From Acidobacteriota bacterium (GTDB taxonomy: Bacteria > Acidobacteriota > CAIWXX01), in assembly GCA_016191015.1 (NCBI GenBank), contig JACPPM010000008.1:1-33776 (forward strand): 33,776 nucleotides of DNA, given 5' to 3'. Both the position numbers and the translations under genes were made by a program. Shown here in pieces: positions 8,209 through 14,786 of the stretch (its first letter is position 1; each line of letters starts with the position of its first letter). Below the pieces are notes generated by a model. That model was given only the letters and a program-made list of their open reading frames with translations. It searched no databases and was not told the origin of the DNA.

Positions 8209-10632
8209 ATGAAGAGCCGAATCGGGATTGCCGGCATACTCTTTGTGACCGGCGCGCTGCATGCGGGCGTCAACAGATGGACGTCCAACGGACCGTATGG
8301 CGGACTGTTCGGAGGATTTGCTTTTCATCCGACTGACAGCAATCTGATCTTCGCGACGGGCGGAAACTCCCTTTACCGAAGCACGAATGGGGGTTCAGAC
8401 TGGGAACGCCTCAGTATCGGCGGGGCAGCCGGATTTCCCGGAAATGCCGTTGTCAGGATCCATCCTCGTAACCCTGGCTTGATTCTGGCCGCAAGTTCCA
8501 GCGTTTTCGCGAGCACCGACTATGGTGTGACCTGGCGGGAGATCTTTAGACCCGAATTCGACGATTGGGACGCGTTCTACGACATGGAGTTCGATCCTTC
8601 TGACCCGAAGACCCTCTTCGCGGTCAGCTACCGCAACGGAGTCTTCAAGAGCACGGACACGGGGCAGTCATGGCTCAAGAAGAACAAGGGGCTCACGATC
8701 GAGCCGGTGCCTGGCTTCATTGAGATTCCTCAGATCGAGGTGAGCCCCACTGACGGGAAGACGATTTACGCACTCCTTGCGAGCCGAAAAGCCTACAAGT
8801 CCGTCGATGGAGGGGAGACGTGGCAATATCTCCCCGGGCTCATTCTCGATGAAGAAGAACACGTCCTCGCCATCGACCCGAGCACTCCTCTTGTCATGTA
8901 CGCCGGTGGAGGCGATGGAATTCTGAGGAGCGAGGATGGCGGTCAGAACTGGACCGATCTCGTCTGCGGGTGCCGGCCCTTCAGCCTGGCGATCGACCCC
9001 CGCGAGACGCAGACTCTTTACATCGCTCAATCCACTTCGATGAAGAGCACTGATGGAGGCCGCACCTGGCAGGACATGAACGTTGATCCGAACACAACTG
9101 TCGGAGTCGCCGTCCATCCCAGGAAGCCCAATGTCGTGTTCATTGGCGGGTTTGGGCAGGGGGTGTTCAGGTCCGTGAATCGCGGGAAGACGTGGACCCA
9201 GGTCAACGATGGGCTCGACAATCAGATCGTGGAGCGGCTCGCTGCATCCCCCCCTGACCTGAGACACGTCTACGCGTCGACCGGAAAATTACTCTACGAA
9301 AGTAGTAATGGCGGTACCACCTGGACGCTGGGTGCGCTGTCACAGGCGCCGGATCCGGTCCAATCGGTGCATGACATTCAGGTTCACCCCGAAAACCCCC
9401 GGCGTGTCACCGCCGCTGTGAGCGATCCCGATCGCGCTCCCGTCGCAATCAGTACCGACGCCGGAGAGAGCTGGAAGTTCATCTCGCCTGCTCCGAATCC
9501 AGGTTGGGTACCGAGAATCGCGCTGGATCCCTCCGATGACATGATCATCTATGTCGATGGCCAGTACGATAATGGATCTGAGCTGAGGTGGCGCTTCATG
9601 AAGAGTGTGGATGGAGGAGACACTTGGCAGTATGCGGACCGTGGACTTCCGAACCGGCGAGTCGACGTCGTGACCGTTGATCCGAGCGACGGAGACGTCG
9701 TCTATATTGGAGCCGAAGACGGGAGGATTCTCAAGAGCACCGACGGCGGCTCCAAATGGAAGAGGACCGGCAAGGGACCCCAGGGGGCTGGCCTCACTGA
9801 TATCGCTGTGGACCCGGCCGAACCCGACACTGTGTACGCCTCCCATTTCTCAGGCATCTTCCAGAGCGCCGACGGCGGGAAGTCGTGGAAGCAGCGGGCT
9901 CCATTTGGAGGCGGGTTCGTCACGCCTGACCCCGGCAATCCGCAGACGGTGCTCGCGGGAGGCTGGGGAGGGGTGTACCTCAGCACCGACCGTGGTCTCA
10001 ATTGGAGCCTGTTCGACCCGACCGGCCTGCCCCCCTGCTTCGTCAACGACCTTCTTGTCGATCAGGCCAACCGGGACAGATTCACGATCGCGACTTCCCG
10101 CGGCGTCTTCTCGTACACGCGAAAGACGTCCTCCGGCAGCCCTGTGATCGAGCAGGTCATCCCGGCCGCGGGGAAAGCCGGCGACACCGTGACGATCAAC
10201 GGCAGTGGATATGGACAACTGCAGAGCACGAGCAAGGTTCTTTTCGGCTCATCGGAGGCCGGCACCGCTCAGTCCTGGACCGACACCAGCATCAGGATCG
10301 CCGTTCCTGTTGGTGTGCGCAGCGGGTCGGTGACTGTCGCCGTGGGATCCAAGTCCAGCAATCCGTTCGAGTTTATCGTCCTGCCTGCCGCGGGGAACAT
10401 CGAACCAACATCGGGCCCGGCGGCCGGGGGCACGCGTGTGACCCTCATCGCCCCGTCCAGTGTTACCGGTTCGGGATTCAGTGTGTTCTTCGGATCGGCC
10501 GTTGCAACGGACGTGCGATTCGTCGAGCCCAACATCATCACCTGCACCTCACCCGCCGGCTCGGGAACCATAGAGGTGAGGATCACGACAACTCTGGCAT
10601 CGACGGATGTCGGATCCTTCACCTACCAGTAG
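8209..10632 (+). CDS. Exported Asp-box (VPS10/BNR-like) propeller protein with two TIG-like domains
   Basis: An 807-residue secreted protein. The start at 8209 follows AGGAGG (8197-8202) with 6-nt spacing and begins a signal peptide (MKSRIGIAGILFVTGALHA). The open frame continues upstream to 7921 but crosses the divergent leader. Residues about 20-640 contain many Asp-box turns, such as STNGGSDW, STDTGQSW, SVDGGETW, SEDGGQNW, STDGGRTW, STDGGSKW and SADGGKSW. These alternate with VDPSDGDVVYIG-type strands as in sortilin/VPS10-like and BNR propellers. Two IPT/TIG-like Ig domains follow (about 645-724 and 729-806). The related families include glycosidases and binding proteins, but I see no catalytic set, so binding or a structural role on the cell surface is the safer call. 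It is divergent from propeller paralog 2. Confidence 0.9.
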   Translation: MKSRIGIAGILFVTGALHAGVNRWTSNGPYGGLFGGFAFHPTDSNLIFATGGNSLYRSTNGGSDWERLSIGGAAGFPGNAVVRIHPRNPGLILAASSSVFASTDYGVTWREIFRPEFDDWDAFYDMEFDPSDPKTLFAVSYRNGVFKSTDTGQSWLKKNKGLTIEPVPGFIEIPQIEVSPTDGKTIYALLASRKAYKSVDGGETWQYLPGLILDEEEHVLAIDPSTPLVMYAGGGDGILRSEDGGQNWTDLVCGCRPFSLAIDPRETQTLYIAQSTSMKSTDGGRTWQDMNVDPNTTVGVAVHPRKPNVVFIGGFGQGVFRSVNRGKTWTQVNDGLDNQIVERLAASPPDLRHVYASTGKLLYESSNGGTTWTLGALSQAPDPVQSVHDIQVHPENPRRVTAAVSDPDRAPVAISTDAGESWKFISPAPNPGWVPRIALDPSDDMIIYVDGQYDNGSELRWRFMKSVDGGDTWQYADRGLPNRRVDVVTVDPSDGDVVYIGAEDGRILKSTDGGSKWKRTGKGPQGAGLTDIAVDPAEPDTVYASHFSGIFQSADGGKSWKQRAPFGGGFVTPDPGNPQTVLAGGWGGVYLSTDRGLNWSLFDPTGLPPCFVNDLLVDQANRDRFTIATSRGVFSYTRKTSSGSPVIEQVIPAAGKAGDTVTINGSGYGQLQSTSKVLFGSSEAGTAQSWTDTSIRIAVPVGVRSGSVTVAVGSKSSNPFEFIVLPAAGNIEPTSGPAAGGTRVTLIAPSSVTGSGFSVFFGSAVATDVRFVEPNIITCTSPAGSGTIEVRITTTLASTDVGSFTYQ

Positions 10633-10639
10633 GTCCCCG

Positions 10640-10957
10640 CTACCGCCGGATGATCACCTCGGGGGACGACTCGCCCAGGCAAAAGTCGCGGGCCTCTTCG
10701 GAGTAAGCGGCGTACGGGAAATGACCGGTCTCGGCTCTCTCCGGGATCGTGATGGACGCGGTTCTCCCCGGCGCAACGTCCTTTCGCTCCGTCCCGAATG
10801 CACTCCGATCCGGGAAGAAGATCTGTACGCGCCCGCCGGTCAGGTTGACGAAATGCACGTCCTGGCCGGGGCTCGCCGCAACGTACGCCGGGCGCACCCG
10901 GTAGCCGCTGGCAGTCCTCAGCACGAAAACCTCTGTTGCTTCTCTGTCAGATCCCAT
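10640..10957 (-). CDS. Small cupredoxin-like protein, metal ligands incomplete
   Basis: A 105-residue protein with a beta-rich pattern (VRPAYVAASPGQDVHFVNLTGG, then VAPGRTASITIPERAE, a C93 region and SPEVIIRR) that suggests a cupredoxin fold. His35, His79 and Cys93 are present, but the usual C-x(n)-H-x(n)-M end is not, so type-1 copper binding is doubtful. No signal peptide is visible from the ATG at 10957, which has a GGAAGGAG about 8 nt upstream. The gene ends 7 bp from the convergent Asp-box gene and lies 36 bp downstream of the kinase gene on the same strand, so it may be co-transcribed with that kinase. The fold call is tentative. Confidence 0.7.
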   Translation of the reverse strand: MGSDREATEVFVLRTASGYRVRPAYVAASPGQDVHFVNLTGGRVQIFFPDRSAFGTERKDVAPGRTASITIPERAETGHFPYAAYSEEARDFCLGESSPEVIIRR

Positions 10958-10993
10958 CTCTTCTTTTCTCCTTCCAGTCGACGTGAAGTGTGA

Positions 10994-13624
10994 CTACGGT
11001 TCCCGCACGGTAGCGAATCGCGGGTCTGCGCGGAGTCTCGCCAGATCCGGCTCGTGCTCAACCTCCTCCAACGAGTAGCCGGCGTGGAGCGCCTTGCCGA
11101 GAAGATCGAGCGCCTTCGCGCGATCGCCCAGCATCTCGTACACGGTCGCCGCGCGGAACATCATGTCGGCATCCCCGCGGGCCAACTCGAGCGCCTCCGC
11201 CGCCCGCGCTCGAGCGGCGACTGCATCTCCGAGAACTGCGTGGCAATCGGCCAGACGGATCAGCAACCCGGGATCACTCGGGTTCACCTTCAGCTCGGCC
11301 TCAGCCATCTCCGCCGCACGCCTGTAAGCTGCCGGCGCTTTCTCCCCCTGCCCCGGGGCCAGACGGTATGCCGCGCCGAGGTTCCGCCAGACGCGATAGT
11401 CGCCGTCGTCGATCTCGACGGCGCGCTCGAGTGTCCTCGCGGCCTCCGCGTACCTGCCACGGAAAAACTGGACCGTGGCGAGGCTGGAAGCAGCATCCGC
11501 CGTCGGCATGATGCTGAGAGACCGCTTCAGCATCGCTTCTGCTTCTTCGTTGCGGCCCATCAGGTGATACAGCCCGCCGAGGTTGTTATAGCCGCGGACG
11601 TTGACCGGCGCCAGCTCGATGACCTTGCGAAACTGGGCTTCGGCCTCTGAGTAGCGGGCTTGAATCAGATAGAAAACCCCGAGCTGGTTGTAGCCCGCCC
11701 AGTATGATGGGCGCCACCGGATCGCTTTCAGATATGTCGCCTCGGCCTCTCGGTTTTTGCCCAGGGTCTCATACGCGTACGCCAGCTCCCGCATCGCATC
11801 CGCATTCGCCGGGTCCAGCTCGAGCGCGCGATCGAAGTCCTTCCGCGCGTCCTCGGGATGACCAGTGCCCGCGTGAACGACGCCCAGAGTGACATACACA
11901 GGAGCCAGAAGGTCGTTCAGCTCGACGGCGCGCCGGCAGCTTCGCTGGGCCATCCCCACCGACTCAGGGCTCTTCTCCAGCTCGTATCTCCGCCAGAACG
12001 CCTCCCCGAGCGCGGCGTAGGCGAGCGCGTATCGCGGATCGAGTGACGTTGCCTGCTGAAGGACCTTGATGGCCATGTCCAGACTTTCCTTGTCCTCATA
12101 GTGCTGCAGATAGCCTCGGCCCTTCACGTACAATTCGAAGGCCCCGGCCTCGGTCGTCCCGCCCGCTTCCATGAGGCGTCGAGCATGCGGATCGAGCTCC
12201 AAGGCTAGCATTTGCACGATCTGATCGACGACGCCGTCTTGCAATAACGAGACATCGGTGACCGGAGCGTCGAGAGCGATGGCACGGAGCTGTCGCAAGC
12301 TCAGCGCGTCGACCAGGTTCGCCGTCAGGCGGATTCGATCGTTGACACGCAGCACGCTGCCCGTGATGACGATGGTCACGCCGAAAACCCGGCGCGCCGC
12401 CGCGGCGCTGGCGATGTCCGCCTGCCGCACCTCGCTGGCCGGCACGACCCAGAGCGAGCCGTGAAACTGCTCGAGCTCCGTTAGCTTGCTCGTCAGCACC
12501 TCGACCAGCCCTTCCGAGAATGCGCGGCTTGCCGGGTCATCCCCCGCGCCGGCGAAACTGAGCACGGCGATGTGCTTCTCCTCGGGGACGGCCCGCAGAG
12601 ACAGCCAGTCTGCCACGCGGTGCCGAACGGGTGGCGAGAGGATGGCGAGCAGGATGACCGCAGCCAGAGCGGCGCCGACGGCCAGAAACCGCCGCACGCG
12701 CGATCCGAGCGCGGGCTTCGCCGAGACCATTGGGCCGCCTGCTTCCAGACGATCGGCCACGGCGCGGAGATCACGGGCGAGCTCCTCGCACGACGGATAC
12801 CTGTCCGCGGGGTCCTTCGCAAGGCATCGATTGATCGTGTTCACGAGTAGCTCAGGGCAATCGGGAACCCACTCGCGAACTCGAACGGGGGGCTCATTGC
12901 AAATCGCCCTTGTCGTCTCGATCCAGTTCCCGCGGTCGAAGGCGTTCCGCCCGGTCGTCATTTCGTATAGAAGGGAGCCCAGAGAAAACTGGTCCGAGCG
13001 GTGATCGATCGTGTCGCCCCTCGCCTGTTCCGGAGACATGTACTTCACTGTCCCGACCAAAGCCCCAGGACCGGTCTTCGGCCCGGAGAGATCGTCTCCG
13101 GTGGTCGAGAGATCCTCCTTCACCACGGTCTCAGCCTCGGTGTCGAGGGGAGGAGGACTGAACTTGGCTAGCCCGAAGTCGAGGATCTTCGCGAGTCTGT
13201 CGCCGGAGATCATGATGTTTTCCGGTTTCAGATCACGGTGGACGATGCCGGCGGCGTGGGCCTTGGCGAGACCGTCGGCGATTTGAGCGCCGAGGTCGAG
13301 TGTCCGTCGCAGAGGCAGAGATTGCTTCGACATGATCTCTCTCAGCGTCTGGCCCTGCACGAGCTCCATCACGATGTACGGCTTCCCGTCGGCCTCGCCG
13401 ATGTCGTGGACGGTGATGATGTTCGGGTGGTTGAGGGCGGAAGCCGAGCGGGCTTCGAGCAGGAAACGAGCCAGGCGCTCCGGGTCGGATGTGGACTTCT
13501 CGCCCAGGAACTTGATCGCGACCTCTCGCCGGAGCCGCGTGTCCCTCGCCCGATAGACTTCCCCCATCCCGCCGCCCCCGAGCTTTTGCAGGATCTGGTA
13601 GTGGGCGATCTGCTTGCCGTTCAT
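10994..13624 (-). CDS. Membrane-anchored Ser/Thr protein kinase with TolB-like and TPR domains (second copy)
   Basis: A Hanks-type kinase of 876 residues from the ATG at 13624. An in-frame GTG at 13630 would add two residues, and neither start has a clear ribosome site. From the GTG the landmarks are: loop GGGGMGEV (18-25), Lys40, HRDLKPEN (131-138), DFG (151-153), YMSPEQ (197-202), and a membrane helix near 314-332 (FLAVGAALAAVILLAILS). A TolB/FlgO-like domain covers about 353-480 (HIAVLSFAGAGDDPASRAFSEG), and TPR motifs cover about 500-860 (for example YVTLGVVHAGTGHPEDARKDFDRALELDP). The membrane helix separates the cytoplasmic kinase from a probably periplasmic sensor or scaffold. It shares its architecture with the kinase at 251-2950, though the sequences differ widely. 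The cupredoxin-like gene follows 36 bp downstream. Confidence 0.94.
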   Translation of the reverse strand: MNGKQIAHYQILQKLGGGGMGEVYRARDTRLRREVAIKFLGEKSTSDPERLARFLLEARSASALNHPNIITVHDIGEADGKPYIVMELVQGQTLREIMSKQSLPLRRTLDLGAQIADGLAKAHAAGIVHRDLKPENIMISGDRLAKILDFGLAKFSPPPLDTEAETVVKEDLSTTGDDLSGPKTGPGALVGTVKYMSPEQARGDTIDHRSDQFSLGSLLYEMTTGRNAFDRGNWIETTRAICNEPPVRVREWVPDCPELLVNTINRCLAKDPADRYPSCEELARDLRAVADRLEAGGPMVSAKPALGSRVRRFLAVGAALAAVILLAILSPPVRHRVADWLSLRAVPEEKHIAVLSFAGAGDDPASRAFSEGLVEVLTSKLTELEQFHGSLWVVPASEVRQADIASAAAARRVFGVTIVITGSVLRVNDRIRLTANLVDALSLRQLRAIALDAPVTDVSLLQDGVVDQIVQMLALELDPHARRLMEAGGTTEAGAFELYVKGRGYLQHYEDKESLDMAIKVLQQATSLDPRYALAYAALGEAFWRRYELEKSPESVGMAQRSCRRAVELNDLLAPVYVTLGVVHAGTGHPEDARKDFDRALELDPANADAMRELAYAYETLGKNREAEATYLKAIRWRPSYWAGYNQLGVFYLIQARYSEAEAQFRKVIELAPVNVRGYNNLGGLYHLMGRNEEAEAMLKRSLSIMPTADAASSLATVQFFRGRYAEAARTLERAVEIDDGDYRVWRNLGAAYRLAPGQGEKAPAAYRRAAEMAEAELKVNPSDPGLLIRLADCHAVLGDAVAARARAAEALELARGDADMMFRAATVYEMLGDRAKALDLLGKALHAGYSLEEVEHEPDLARLRADPRFATVREP

Positions 13625-13740
13625 GGCCACTGCGCCGGCGCGAGAACGATCAGACTGCGGTTGAAGATCGCCCTGGGAAGGGAGTAATCATGACTGGAAT
13701 ATGTTTGGTGGGCGGTGAAATGTCAACGGTCCTGTGGGGA

Positions 13741-13964
13741 GCGGCCAGGGCTGCGGCAAGGTCGAGGCGCCGACTCGGGCGAGGCCGTTCCGTGCGAAAC
13801 CGCAGAGGGCGCAGATTTCCGCGCAGATTACGCAGATTCTTCCAGCATTCAACCGACGAGCAACTTGCTCCTCACTCTCGGGTCGGCGCGAAGCAATCGG
13901 CGACATCTGCGAGTCAATCTGTGAAATCTGCGGTTTCCGGGACTTTGCCGCAGCCTTGGCTCAC
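13741..13964. mobile_element. MITE-like non-coding element with terminal inverted repeats (copy A)
   Basis: The ends GCCAGGGCTGCGGCAAGGTC (13744-13763) and GACTTTGCCGCAGCCTTGGC (13941-13960) are inverted repeats matching at 18 of 20 positions. The interior holds several GCAGATT words on both strands (13801-13840 and 13901-13935) around a core at about 13836-13900, which recurs inverted at 26498-26570. The same architecture recurs at 33561-33776. No transposase is encoded, and short reading frames across it are low-complexity translations of the repeat. The right end overlaps the pyrF stop codon. It fills most of the 336-bp gap between the kinase and pyrF. Confidence 0.65.
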
Positions 13965-14689
13965 GCGACCGGCGGCGGCGTGCTCAACCCGGCGATGATG
14001 TCTTCGAGAGCACGGACGGGATCGGGGGCGTGGGTGATCGGACGACCGATGACCATGTAGTCAACCCCGGCGGCGATCGCGGCAGCGGGCGTCATCGTCC
14101 GCACTTGATCGTCGACGGCCGCCGAGGACGGACGGATGCCGGGTGTCACGACTGTGAACTGGGCTCCGCACGCCTGCCTGACGAGGGCCACCTCGCGAGC
14201 CGATGCCACGACTCCATCGAGTCCCGCGCCTTTGGAGAGAACCGCCAGTCGCGTCACCTGATCGGGGATCGGGCCTGCGATCCCGATCGTCCGGAGCGAG
14301 GTTTCATCGTGACTCGTCAAGATCGTCACAGCCAGCAGAATCGGGGGTCGAAGTCGCTGTTTCTCGCATAGAGATTTCGCAGCCTCGGCGGCTTCGCCGA
14401 GCATCGTCACACCTCCGAGCGCGTGGAAGTTCAGCATGAGCGGTTCGAGGGGCATCAGAGCCTGTGTGGCCTTGGCCACGGTCGTGGGAATGTCGTGGAG
14501 TTTCAGATCAAGGAAGATCTCGGCGCCAGCGTCCCGGATTGTGCGCACAATCTGAGGGCCACCGGATGCATAGAGCTGCATTCCGACCTTGACAGCGCCA
14601 CACCGCGGTCCGAGCAATCGGACCCATTCCAGTGCCTGCGATTCGCTGCTGGTGTCGAGGGCGACGATGAGGCGCTTGTGAGGCTCCAT
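13961..14689 (-). CDS. pyrF: Orotidine 5'-phosphate decarboxylase
   Basis: Converts OMP to UMP and CO2, the last step of de novo pyrimidine synthesis, in the cytoplasm. The 242-residue length fits the short bacterial (type 1) family. Visible active-site residues are Asp12 (ALDT), Lys34 (VKVG) and the catalytic D61-L-K63-L-H-D66 signature, followed by the C-terminal VTPGIRP phosphate loop and GVDYMVIGRPIT. The ATG at 14689 follows a weak purine-rich stretch (GAGAAG). The stop TGA (13961-13963) lies within the conserved end of the repeat element at 13741-13964, so the last residues (PPPVA) may reflect the insertion. The gene is monocistronic in appearance, with a TonB-receptor gene upstream on the same strand. 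Confidence 0.96.
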   Translation of the reverse strand: MEPHKRLIVALDTSSESQALEWVRLLGPRCGAVKVGMQLYASGGPQIVRTIRDAGAEIFLDLKLHDIPTTVAKATQALMPLEPLMLNFHALGGVTMLGEAAEAAKSLCEKQRLRPPILLAVTILTSHDETSLRTIGIAGPIPDQVTRLAVLSKGAGLDGVVASAREVALVRQACGAQFTVVTPGIRPSSAAVDDQVRTMTPAAAIAAGVDYMVIGRPITHAPDPVRALEDIIAGLSTPPPVA

Positions 14690-14720
14690 GTTTCAGAGCT
14701 TCTCGGTAGTAACGCGCCCC

Positions 14721-14772
14721 TGAGGCACCGAGACACCGGGGGCATTCCCCAGCGTGGTGTCCCCGTGCCTCA
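14721..14772. repeat. Long imperfect inverted repeat between the TonB receptor gene and pyrF
   Basis: The arms 14721-14737 and 14756-14772 (TGAGGCAC...GACACC and its complement) pair at 15 of 17 positions. An inner GGGG/CCCC stem closes a short GCATT loop. No T-run follows on the minus strand, so it is at best a Rho-assisted or RNA-stabilising structure for the receptor transcript, or part of a dispersed repeat. Confidence 0.55.
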
Positions 14773-14786
14773 ACCGGTCTCCGCCG

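Noticed and set aside
13688-14060. Short frames across the intergenic element before pyrF, one with a partial protein match to a frame near 26510
   Set aside because: The match (SRRPES...RRLN) comes from DNA-level repeat similarity between copies A and B; the frames are low-complexity and break at element borders.
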